DNA of 46,650 nucleotides from Mesotaenium endlicherianum. Its lineage: Eukaryota > Streptophyta > Zygnematophyceae > Zygnematales > Mesotaeniaceae. The notes under the pieces are model-generated. The model ran no database searches. It was not told the origin of the DNA and saw only the letters and a list, made by a program, of their open reading frames with translations. The stretch covers positions 219,280 to 265,929 of the forward strand of contig WELA01009042.1 of assembly GCA_009602735.1 (NCBI GenBank). Reading direction: 5' to 3'. The translations under genes and the position numbers were made by a program. Shown here piece by piece: positions 28,345 to 40,300 of this stretch (position 1 is its first letter; every line of letters begins with the position of its first letter).

Positions 28345-28640
28345 CGGCGAGAACGCATAATTGGCTTCCGAATTTGGGGAGCATGCAAAATCAACTTCCA
28401 TTAGCTGGGCACGCAATAGTAACTTTTCCAAGGGCAAGCAAGTTACTTGGCGGTCAGTGAAAGCACAAACACATCTGCAACCCCTAGGGGCTCGTAAAAT
28501 GGACTTCACTTAAAGAAGCATGCAAGTTTGAGTTTCATTGAAGCACTCAAAATTGACATCACTCAGGGGCACGCAGATCGGCACCAGCCAGGGGCACGCA
28601 AGACTTACATTTATATAGGGTCACGCATAGTTTTGAAATT
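28345..28640. repeat. Degenerate ~25-30 bp tandem repeats
   Basis: About ten diverged units start with a core like GGGCACGCAA (for example 28408, 28560, 28590 and 28618) and often contain an acttcc/actt-like tail. The array sits directly upstream of the TATA repeat in element 3 orientation, so it may be U3 enhancer repeats. It could equally be an independent minisatellite. Confidence 0.5.
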
Positions 28641-29500
28641 TGCTATCTGAATCATAATGCATCAATATGTCATAATAATGCAAGTATGAATCAAAAGCGT
28701 AATACACAAGTGCTTGGAGTATGCGCGCGTGGACTAGGTCAGTATCTCCTGACCTCTTAGACTTAGTTTAATGCTATGGTAATCTGGCTATATAATCTTT
28801 AGCTTAGCCTGCTTTAGTGGGAAATCTATGCTATTGCATTTTAAGTACCATTTGCTATCTGCTCTTAGTCTATTTGAACATCTATGCTGGTGCTTTCTGA
28901 CTGATTCTTATGCTTCTTTCATAGATCTAATGGGACGGTGGGTTGGACTCTTGCATCACTCCGTAGTGTTGCATTGCAATTAATGACATGCTAGAAATTT
29001 TCTACTAACTTACATAGGAGAGAGATTTCTTTGAAGTTTGCTCAGTCTGCTTGAAGTCCTACTTTCGAGAGATAGAATAAGTGATAACTTTTAGTGTCTT
29101 AGGGATTATACATAACTCTGAAAGCAGCTTCAGTGTGAACATTTGAAAATTTTTGCATTGTCCAAGTTCGAACTAGTTGCATCAAATTGTAAGTTTTACG
29201 GCCACGCATATGGTAACCACTAATAACCGGGGCACGGTTTCTCAGTGAAGGGTTTATCCGTATGGCGAGTGGCCATGCAGGGGTTTAGCGGGACCCCTGC
29301 AGAAACATGGCTCAAGCTGCAACCAGCAAATACAGCATATATGCGAACGGTGAACGTCACGAATCGTCTTTGATAAACGTAACGAATAGACTCGTAGAAC
29401 GCATTCAGTAGACTAGGATCAACAGCTCTCTTTTTCTTCTTATTTAGAGCAACTTCATTGTTCTTTGCTTATGTCGCCAATTTTCAAATTTCAGTGAAGC
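28641..29500 (+). other. Upstream region and 5' leader of the CPL3-like gene
   Basis: This is AT-rich with no coding potential. A pyrimidine-rich tract ending in TTTCAG at about 29485-29494 stands just before the presumed start codon and suggests a 5' UTR intron. The promoter was not identified. Confidence 0.45.
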
Positions 29501-30399
29501 ATGTGGAATGACAGGAGCCAAGGCCACAGTTTTGGCCGGAGACCAGCGGAAAGGTCTCCAGCGGGCCACGGAGGAAGGTATGCTGAAATAACTCGCGATG
29601 CCTGGAACCCGCCACAACCTGAGTTTATTCCTATTCCTATGGGACCTTCTTGGGTTCGTCCTCCTCCTCCATGGCCTGGTAATTCTCATTATGATAGAGG
29701 AACCTCTTACTACAGTCTCGCATGGGCGCAGGGTATTCAGGATTCCACAGGTTCTCCAGTCAATGATGCGCCTGAAGAAAAGAAACTAGACGAGGGAAAT
29801 TTGGCTCCTGCAAGTAGCCAGCCAGTAACTGAGCAATCTTCAGCTGGTCCAGGCGTGAAATCTGAACCGCGTACTGTCGACCCCAGTCACCCAGCCGACT
29901 CCGTTTGCCAGGAAGCCAACATCAACGACGGTGCAGATTTGGAAGAAGGGGAAATATCTGATGCTGGTGAAATACTCGAGGACGGAGAGGAAAGTCCAGA
30001 GGTCCCACCTTCTGACGTTGATAGAGGAGCTAGACAGGATAAAGCGTTCGAAGCTTATAGGAGAAACACTCGGGAGAGTCCAGGAGATACAAGACACATA
30101 AACGGCCATAATAGAAATAGGTCGTCCAGTTTAGCTGATGGCATTTCCATTCGAGGGCAAGGCAGGAGTAGTGGTGACCCTAGATTGAGACATTTTGATG
30201 GCAAGGATTCCAGGTCTCGTAGTCGTGACTCCAGAGACCCAAGATTGCAGCTCATTACTAAGAAGAAGTCAGTCTCTCCTCCAGCTCCAAGTATAGCTGT
30301 GTCGAGGAACAGTGAAGATCAAGACTCAAAGGACCGCTCAAGGCAGCTGCTGAAAGTTTTGAGTTCACTTAGAAGCACTGGAGTGAAAGACGCGCAGAA
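29501..30399 (+). CDS. CPL3: CPL3-like exon A (N-terminus)
   Basis: The start ATG at 29501 follows an acceptor-like TTTCAG by a few bases. The exon encodes a disordered region with DLEEGEISDAGEILEDGEE (like the EEGEISD near the N-terminus of plant CPL3), repeated (R/G)DPRL motifs, SR dipeptides, and a helical end LLKVLSSLRSTGVKDAQ. The donor AA|GTGAGT leaves two bases, which fit the exon at 30686 (AA|G). Confidence 0.8.
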
Positions 30400-33300
30400 G
30401 TGAGTATCACCTTTTCTCTTTGGGCCGATGAAACTGGTGCAATTTGAGCCTTGCTTCACATATAGTCACCTTCTTTAACTTGTACATATTTATATTGCAG
30501 ATTTACATTGCAGCTGAATTTGAGCAGCAATGGAAGCTGGTGGAAAAACTGCACCTGAAGCAAGCAAGCGTGTAAGTATAAGTCTCTGAATTCAGGGTGC
30601 CCTATCATGACTTGGTAGAAGTGCATGACGAGGGAGAGTGGCAGAACTTGATTTGATGGCCACCTTCATTGTGTTGACCTGGCAGGTCTATCATTGCCGT
30701 GTGTCAGCGCCTGAAAGAAGCCCTACATTTCCTTCAGAAGGAAGAAGGCCAGTATATACCTGTCAAGGGGGAGGCTGTACCTTCTTCACAATCCGCCAAG
30801 GAGGAGCAAGCAGTTGCCCGCCAAGTGTTTGCCGGCCTCCGCTCCCTCTTTGCTGTACGGTTATAGCGCTTCTTGCTTATTGCCGTGTCGTACCAACAAA
30901 ATGCACTGTCACTCATTCCGGGGGTGCTGCTACTGCGCAGCATAGGTATAGGCTTGTCCTGATTTGCGGAAGCTTTTCCTGCTGTTAATTAAAGCAGGGT
31001 GCAGCTGACTGCGTCAAACAGCACCTAACATTGACTCGTATGTTGGTCCTATTTCATGTCTTCACGACCTTGACTTTGTATTGCCTGCAATTCTTTGTGC
31101 TTGTCTATCTTATGCATTCTTCAAGACAGGAGGTATCCACCTGCTGCTATAGTCACGTCCATTTTCTATGCATAGCATCATGACATCAGCTGTTGTACTG
31201 ATCTTTTCAGGTGGCCAATACAGCCATAGGCAGGGCACAGGAGGGGGGCAGCATCGAAGCTATATCAAGGTGAGTACAAGTGCCCATTTCTCATTTCCGG
31301 CAGTCCTTCCTTCTGCTGCTGGATGAGTGAAGCAGTTGTGGTTGCTCTCTAGCTCCTATGAGGCGTATAGTATTTAAGGCCCAGGCATGCATGCCAGCAG
31401 TGGACAGGAGCTGTCAGCAACTGAAGCAGTAGCAGGCCATAGGGCTCTTCCTGGTAGCAGCCACAAGGTTTTATCTTGAAGAGGTAGGACCTGTAAGTAG
31501 ACGGTGGTCCTGCTGTGCTCTGCTGTGCCTCACGAGTGTGCTTGCTTGCTTGCACGCATGCATGCATGTCCCAAGCCTAGGCCTGCCCTGACGGGGGGGC
31601 GCCACTGGGCTTGTGTGCTTCTGTGCGGTCAGCTTGTTACTGATGGCCTCATCAGGAAACGGAGGGGGAGAAGGAAGCTCCCAGGGGGTCTTCACCAAGA
31701 AGCAGTGTTCTGAGGTGGGCAATCCTTTCCTTACTCCTGCCTTACCACTTCCCCCCCCCCCGCCCCTCCCCCCCTCCTTCCTCCAGCCCCAGCTCCAGCT
31801 CTTCCTCGGCTCTTATGCGACTTCCTGCCTGTTAACAAGGTACTTGGGAGGGATTATGATTTGCAGTAGAGTGCAGAGACGGTAAGAGGTGCTGTGGGCC
31901 TGTGTGCGTGTGTGGGGCACATGCCTGTCGACTTTCTCCTGTGGGCTGCGGGATGCTTGAGTCTGGACCAGGGAGCACGCCTCCACCTCCCTTGAACAGA
32001 TTGGTGGATCTGATCCTTGCCAGTGTGGACTGTGGGCTGTGGGTTGCAGATTCAAAATATGGTCCACAGCTTAGAGGAGCTGAATGCCAGACCCAAGGGC
32101 GGGGGGGAGCCTGTTAAGGTGGAGATGCCAGATGGCAGACCAGGCTCTGTGGGAGGGGCAGCTGGGCCAGATGACCTTGACAGCGGCAAGTCAGCTTCCG
32201 CGGCCTTGGTGTTCGCTGGTGCTCCTGCAACGGATTCCGTTTGCGAGAATCCGACACCTGGCAGCCCAGGAGAAGCTGGCAGGCTGCTAGCAGAGGAAGG
32301 CTCCCCGGTCACACCGCGAGCCTCTGGCTCTGACTCGCCCCAGCACCCTGCAAACGCTTACCTAGTGAAGTCGAGCGATGCACAGGACGTGCCACCTGCC
32401 CCCCCTGCACAGCCATACGTCGACCCCTCGCAGGCCGACACGGCAGCAGCTCTCGCAGCAGCTGCCATGGCCTATGCAAACGGGACGTCTCAGGGCTATC
32501 CACCGGCAGGTGTGGAAGCAACTTCCGCCGCAGGTTCGGGGTACGGAACAGGCTTGGAGCAGGCCGGGCATGGGCATGGAGGGGAGGCCTACCCCCAGCC
32601 CAACGGGCAGTGGGGCTGGGGAAGCGGGGGCGCGGGCATGGCACAGGGTGCTTACTATCCCTCCCAACATCCAGGCTATCAACCGCAAGACTACCACATG
32701 GCAGCTGGGGAGCACTATGACTACAGTGGCTACTATGGGCAGCACGGCAGCGGCTACTACGGGCATCATGCACATGTGGCGGAGGTGGACCCAAACGTGC
32801 ACGCTCATCACTACTACTACGAGGCGGCGGGCGGGGCTCCTGCAGTGGTGCCGCTCGAACAGCAGGTGCACGTGCCTCCTCAAGGCGAGGGAGGGCAGGT
32901 GGCGCAAGGAGGGGAGGCCAAGGAGGATCCAGAGGCCGACGATAGCGAGCCAGAGCCGCCTGGGTTCTCTTCTGCTGCTGCTGCGGCGGCGGCCGCCCAC
33001 CCCCCTGCGGCTCCGAGTGCCCAGCCAGCTGGCACTTCTTCTGCCAGTGCACCTGCCACGGGTGCTGGGTCCAAGCCTGAGCAAGCCGTGCCTGTTGGCG
33101 CCTCCGACGGGACTAGTGGGACCCCGCAGACAAGCTCAGCAACAGGAGCCTTAAACCCCGAGCCCAGTCCCCCAGGGGTGGCAGGCGCTCTAGCCAGCAC
33201 TGCCATCAGCAATCAGGCTTATGCCCAGAGTGGAGAGGCTGGAGCTAGTCACTATGGAGTTGCTCCTTATCCCTACAGCGATGCCTACAGTGCGTACTAT

Positions 33301-36300
33301 GGAGGATATCCTCCGGAGCAGCAGCATCACGGGTACCATGCAGCGCACGGGGGGGACCAGTGGGAGTCAATGAGCCCGCAAGCTGTCCCTTACGCTGGCA
33401 ATCCTGGCTATTCGTACGGTCAGGTGGCGCCACCGGCAGGCGGGCATGTGGCGGGAGATGCTTCTGCTGCGTGGCACCACGCGTACGGCTCTCAGCCGGC
33501 TGCTCCTTATTCATACTACTCAACCTCCTACCCTGAGTACGCCGGGGGCTATGTGGAAACACAGCAACTGCCTAGCCCCACTCCCCAGGAAGAAAACAAG
33601 GGCGGGGGGAGCAGTGTTGAAGCTCCTCCTCCTCCTCCTCCTCCTCCTCCAAGCTCAGAGCCACATGCTGCTGCTGCTGCTGCTCCTGCTGCTCCTGCTG
33701 CTCTTTCCAGCAGCCACTCGCTCTCTGATGAACAGATGGCTCCTGCAGCAGAGCCTGTAAAAGTTGGCATGGCAGAGCCTGCAGGTCTAACCACTTCTCA
33801 GCCGGAGGTAACGCTGCCCTCTGAGAGGACGACGCCACATGTCACTATCATATCTACACCCGCCAGTCAGTCAGATGCACCCTCTATTGTACCCGTTGTG
33901 GCTGCAGTTGAACCTGTGGCAGCTTCTAGTGCGCCCGAGCAATCCCCTCCTGCCACGTGTCAAGCCCCAGCAGGTCCTCCAGATCAATGCCAGCAGTCTC
34001 AGCCTGTGGGTAGCAAAGCTGTCGAGGTCACTCGGGCCCCAGCATTCCTGCAGCCCCTGCAGGGCAGTCGTGTGGCTGTAACAAGGCCACCAAGTTTACT
34101 GCAGCAGCAGCAGCAGCAGACGCTGTCGCCGCCGCAGCAGCAGCAGAACCAGCAGCAGCCACAGCAGAAGCAGCAGCAGCCGTCGCCGCTGCAGCAGCAG
34201 CAGAACCAGCAGCAGCCACAGCAGAAGCAGCAGCAGCAGAATCAGCAGCAGTCACAGCAGAAACAGCTGCAGCCGCCGCCGCCGCCGCCGCCGCAGCGGC
34301 AGCAGCAGCAGGTATTGCCTGTGCCTAGCGCGCATATTGGCTCGCAGACAAGACCATCGGACCCCAGGAAAAGAGCTGAGCCCTTGGATCGAATAGCTGG
34401 CAAGCAACCCCAGCCCCAGCCCCAGCACCAGCCAGCAGAGGCCAAGCCGTCGACCGCGACAGCTGGCAGCAGGGTGCCAGTGCCGGCCTCCTTGCCTGCC
34501 AGCCAAGCTCCATCAGAGAAGGAGTTACCTAGTAGGGGTGGTGCAAGTGTTAGTGCTAGTGCTGGTGCTAGCCAGGCAGACGTTCCATCTACGGGTGAGA
34601 AGAGACGACTGGTAGAGCAGCAGCTGGATGCGAAAGCAAAGGGGGGCCAGGAAGGGTTGCCAGATGTGAAGAGGCAGAAGGGCCATCACAAGCAGCAGGG
34701 TAACAGATATGAGGGGTTGGCTGAGCCAGCGAACCACAAGCCGCGTGAGGAGAAAGTGGTGGAAGCTCCGCCGGCCCCCCCTCGTTCGGATGGGAGTACT
34801 CGCACTGTGGCAGAGCCAGATGCCATGGAGGCCATGGACATCAACGGCCCACGCGGCGGCACTGCATCCACCGGCAGCAAGCACAAAAGGAGCAGCTCCG
34901 TGAGGCAGGAGGAGAAGGAGCCGGCCAGCAAGCTGCCGAGTCAGCAGGAGCGGGCGTCCCGCCCACCGCACAAGTCAAAGGTACGCCCCCCCCCGTTGCA
35001 CATTCTTGTAACACAAGAGCAGTGCTACGGCGAATGCGGACACTGCAAGTCAGGTGCGCATGGTTGTGTCATTAAATGTAGGGAAGGAAAAACATTCTTC
35101 TTAGGGCGTGTCCTGCCGGCTGTGCCTGCAATGATGTAGTACAAATCACTCTCTGGGGGGCACCTCGTACCCCCCAGAGCTGCCCCCTCCTCCAGAGCTT
35201 CAAGCACCTACTCGCCTCATGTTCTGGTGCTTCGTCCTTGGCTTGTCGTGCTGCTTCGCAATGCAAGGAGCGCTCTAGCTGCTTGCTGGCATTGTCACTG
35301 GAGCTAGAGCCGAGGGGGCAAGGTTGGTGAATGTATAAGCGGCAGCCGTAGGAGCTAGAGCTATGCAGAGAAAGGGGGGGGGGGGGGNNNNNNNNNNNNN
35401 NNNNNNNNNNNNNNNNNNNNNNNNNNNGGGGGGGGGGGGGGGGGGGATGAAGCAAGCTGATCCTCCTCCTCCTGCTGTTGATTGGTGTGATGGGGGCATC
35501 AGGCGCAGGAGGCCAGCACCGCGCAAGTGCGGTCTCGCGATCCTCGAAGGGTCCCCGCCGCTGTCCCTGAGGCCAAAGTCAGTGCCGAAAGCGGAGCAGG
35601 GGCCAGGTCAGGTCCCCCCCCCACCATCAGCCCAGCTGGCGTTCGCGAGGAAGCTCCTGCCTTGGCACCAGGTGGCGGCGGCAGGCGGGGGCCCGCACCT
35701 CCACCTCCACCTCCACCTGTGCCTTTGGAGGGCGTGGAGAAGATACTCAAAGGGGTTAGGGATGGCGCGGGGGTGCTCTCAAAGGAGAGGGAAGAGGCCC
35801 TTAGCATGGAGGAGAAGCAGAGAGCCATTATGAGCGCTGCCAGCGGCATCAGTAACCCCATAGTGGCTGATGACGAAGTGGGGATTGCCTCACAAGTGGC
35901 CCTCATGGTGGTGGGGGCGTCGCCCCAGCGGAAGACCAGGGAAGAGTCTCTTGAGGGCAGCCCCAAGAGGCTGACACCTGGCGAGCGGTCAGAGGGTGGC
36001 AGCAGACACGACCCCGGCGGGGTAAGCCAAAATCCAAGGCACTTTTTAAGCGGAAAAAGCACACGCACACGCAGACACACACACCCCACACACACGCACT
36101 TGCGCAGCGCTGGCACTTTGTCCCCTTGCCCAAGTGATTTCATCTCTCTTTCCTCTCTCGTGTGTGTGTGTATGTGTGTGTTTGTGTTGGAGTGCCGAGG
36201 CCGAGCTTGCAGCTTTTTGTGAGTAATGCAGGGGACGCCTTTCGTTGCCTACAGCTTGTCAGCGCTTTGTTCTTTCCCAATATAATAGATGAGAATGGAG

Positions 36301-37268
36301 AATGGCGGTTGGGCACCATTGGCATGGTCTACAACACTTGTGTCGTCTGAACCTCCGAGATCATCTAGAACGTGCTTCCAGAATGCCCAGAACATTCACA
36401 ATATGCGGAAGATTTAGCTACAGTAGGAACTTGGGGCTTGCGAGGGGCAGATGGAGTGGTTGGTGCGTGCTGCAGCCGCGTAGGTTTGGGTTTGCCTTGC
36501 AGTGCATCTAGCTGAAGGTTGCCAGAGGCAGCATCCTGGTGGGCTTGGTTTTTGACAGATGGCGCACCTGGAGAAGATCCTGCAGACCCTGGACACCTCA
36601 GAGAGGGGCGCCGTGCTGGCGGAGAGGAGGAGGAGGATGGAGGAGCAGAAGCGCATGCTGAGTCAGCGCAAGCTCTGCCTCGTTCTCGACTTGGACCACA
36701 CTCTCCTCAACTCCGCCAAGGTGACCTGCCGCTCCCTTCCTGCGCTTGCTGTTGCCCTCCATGCGTGCAGCAGCATTGTGTAATACCTAAGCGCTGCTCA
36801 ACCTCGCTTTTGGGCTTTCTCCGGGAGCAAGGCAGCTCCAATTCACGTCACAGGGGCATATGCACGCGTTCACGTTCTCTATCTCTCTCTTATTCTCTTC
36901 ACACACAAACACACGAACGTGCACGCGTACGCACATGCGTACAACGCGGTTGATCTAGTCTTACTGTGACGGTGACTCCTCAAAGTTGCCTTTGGTGGGG
37001 TAGCAGTTCTCAGAGATAGAGGAGGAGTGGGACCAGCGGCTGAGGGCGGCCGAGGCCTCAGAGAAGGCGCGCCTGACCCGTGACACGCCGTCCCACCGGG
37101 AGCTCTTTCGCTTTGCGCACATGTCCATGTGGACCAAGCTGCGGCCTGGCATCTGGCGCTTCCTCTCTCGGGTGAGCCTTTGACGCCCTCTTCTCTTCTT
37201 ATATCCTTCTGTGGCCGGCAGATTCTCTTGTGGCCTGAGTACAAGCTGCAGCCTGTTGATATGCACAT

Positions 37269-37317
<49 letters not shown>

Positions 37318-40300
37318 CACGCACACTTGAGATAAAGTGAGCAATAGAGGGAGATAGGAGGAACACATGCATACTCAGTATTGGGCTCTCTTGTGTGCTG
37401 TGCTGTCGCGGGGCAAGGTGCACAATGCACACGGTGGCCGGCTTGTCGGCGTGCTTTTCTTGCTAGCTGGTTATGCAATACCATACAAGCGCAGCATCTC
37501 CGTTTCTAAATTCCTTACCAGTCTGCACAACTATCAATGCAGCAGACAGCCGCCGCAGTGGCAGCGGTGCCTCCTCCCCACATGCGTGCATTGAGCAAGC
37601 ACGGGAGCACCGGAAGCTCGCCGGCAGGATCTGTGCAACTTCTGAGGCGTCACGTGGTCTGTGCGGGCGGGCTTTCTTGGGTATTTTTTGGTGGGGGGGN
37701 GCTGTTTGAGTTGCACGTGTACACCATGGGCAACAGGGTGTACGCGCGCGAGATGGCGCGCCTCCTGGACCCCACGGGCGGGATGTTTGCCGGCAGGATC
37801 ATGTCCAAGGGCGACTCTGACGCGCCCTCGCCCACCGACCCCGAGGTCGCCTCCTTTTCCTGCTCCTGCTCCTGCTCGTGCTGGCTGCTCGAGGTCGTTC
37901 TTATGCATTGACGTGTGTCTAGTTGACTCATGCACAGCCCCTCAGGAGTGCCAAGTGAACTGCTCGCCTGCTTCCACCCTCATTGCTGCACTGCGCTTTC
38001 ACCCTTTGTACAGGAGGATGTGTCTTAGGTCGGCGTAACCAGGGCAATTAAGAGGGAGCATGTGGCCTCGCTGAGCATGAAATCCGGTGTTTGACATGTG
38101 TGTGTGCATGTGTGTGTGTGTGTGTATGCCTGCCTGCGTGCACAGGTGCGGGCGGCCAAGAGCAAGGACCTGGACGGCGTGCTGGGCATGGAGTCGGCCG
38201 TGCTCATTCTTGACGACTCTGCCAGCGTGTGGCCGCACCACGCCCACAACCTCATCGTAGTTGAACGGTACGCGTCTCACGCTCACCACATCGCACACCC
38301 AACCACATGCACACACACACACACACCCACACACAATGCTCCTCTGCCTGCTGGGCCATTCATAGTGTTGGTATAGACAGCCTCAGCTCTCTAGTCCGTC
38401 TTGTTGTCAGTTTTGCTCCTGGCCTTGGCCTCGCCTCTCTGGTGGTTACTTGGAGCCCAGTGGGGTCTGGAGGCCTGCCCTCCTCTTCATGGCCCACTCC
38501 ATCGGCGCTTGCAGGCACGCCCTTCTGGGAACTGCTCTTCTCTGCCTGGTGGAGCGCCTCGCAAGCCTCAGGTTGTCATTGAGCATCATGTTGGTTGGCC
38601 CGGCGTGTGCACCATCAAGGTCGGCGTCTTCCTCCCGGCCCTGGGTCTCTTGCCCGTGCGTGTCCCTGGAGCCTAGGTCGTGGTGCACTTGCACTTCTTC
38701 TCACGCACGGCTTTTGGCCTCCTCGTCCTCCTCCGGCGGGCGGGCGGTGGCGGCGGGTGCATGCACCGCGTTGTGGGGGGGGGGGTGGCTTGGAGCAGGT
38801 ACATGTACTTCCCGTCGAGCCGCAAGCAGTTTGGCCTCACAGGGCCGTCGCTGCTGGAGGTGGGCCACGACGAGCGCGAGTCTGACGGCATGCTGGCTTC
38901 TGCCCTCGCGGTAACCCCTTTCCCCCCTCCCCCATTGCCCCCCGCCCTCTCCTTCCTCCTCTTGCCGTCGCCTGCCACCTACCCAAGTATATATGCATGC
39001 ACACTTTTTTCCTTCTCCGTGCACCTTCCTCCTCTTTCTCATGCTTCTTCCTCCCCGAGGGCTTTGTCCTTATTTCCCCGCAATCGTTAAGCATCTGCAC
39101 GGTTGGAAGTGGCTTTTTGCCTGCATGAAAGAGACCCTGGCAGCAATGCTTGCTGATTGGACCAGCCTCTTGGCGTGCGTGTCGAGCTTGTTCCGAACCT
39201 GGCGCCTTGAAATGAATGTGGAGCTCCGCTGTTCCTCCATTCACAGAACGTCGTTGTGTGGTACCGCAGGGTGCAAAGAAGTGCTTGTCCTGCCAGGTAG
39301 TGGTCGCTTGCCTCTCGCGCCAAGCGGCATTTGTTCACGTGTTACCTGCAAGGAGAGCCGACGCTCTGGCTACTATTTCTTACTAGGTGTACATCCCAGG
39401 GCTCTTCTCTGGCTTTACCGCTTCTAGGCGCAAACTCCAGCTGACATGTGCCACACTTTGGAGTAAACAGGTGGCGGAGCGTATACATGCAGCTTTCTTC
39501 GCCCAGAAGAGCAAGCTGAATGATCTGGACGTCCGAGACCTGCTGGCTCAGGAGCAGCGCCGCATTTTGGCGGGCTGCCACATCCTCTTCAGCCGGATTT
39601 TCCCTGTCAGCTTCCCACCCCACCCCATCCCCTGTATCTGCCGAGGGTGAAGTAGGCGCATGCACGTGCAAATGTGTTGGGCATGCTTGCCTGCCACTGA
39701 CCGCTGCATGCTGGATCTTCCGGCCCCGCCGTGGCTGTCTGCAGCTTTTGTTGAGTGACTCAGCAAAGCACATGGTTCACGCAGCTCCGGCCGGCTGCCA
39801 GCTGTCGATTGACCGGTCCCTTGAGTTGAAGAAGCAGGTCAAAGGGGGTTACATGATGCCTACCAGACAACAGTTGCGTTTGAATTGTAGTTTCTTTGAG
39901 TGATTGCACACTTTTGGGAGGGAAGAAGGTGAACCCCCCTGCTGAGAAGTACGGGTGGCGTGGTGGCGAGTTCCATGACAAGGCAAATGTTGTGCCAGGC
40001 GAAGTGTACATGCTCCATAGAGCCAAGTGCAGCTGCTTGCGAGAAAGAGCCGAAGCGAGTCTTTGGTGAAGGGAGAGTTTGTCTGTCTGCTATCTGGGAA
40101 ACACTGCTTGTCTGGCTCCGCGCCGTGGATGATGGTGGGAGGCGGGGCCGTTGGATGTGCCAGGTTGGCGAGGAGAAGCCTCAGGTGCACCCTCTATGGC
40201 GGCTGGCGGAGCAGTTTGGCGCCACCTGTACCACTGCCATGAACGAGCGCGTCACGCACGTGGTGGCCGTGTCGTTCGGAACTGACAAGGTGCGTGCGTG

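Noticed and set aside
28345..28640. Repeat array as a CRISPR
   Set aside because: The genome is eukaryotic, units are degenerate and unequal, and there are no unique spacers of constant length.
30501..30572. Possible extra CPL3-like exon
   Set aside because: It has plausible acceptor and donor, but all phases compatible with exon A reach a stop, and skipping it restores phase.
36961..37484. Cys/Val- or His/Thr-repeat open frames over CA/GT runs
   Set aside because: Microsatellite translation in an intron; no domain or conserved start.
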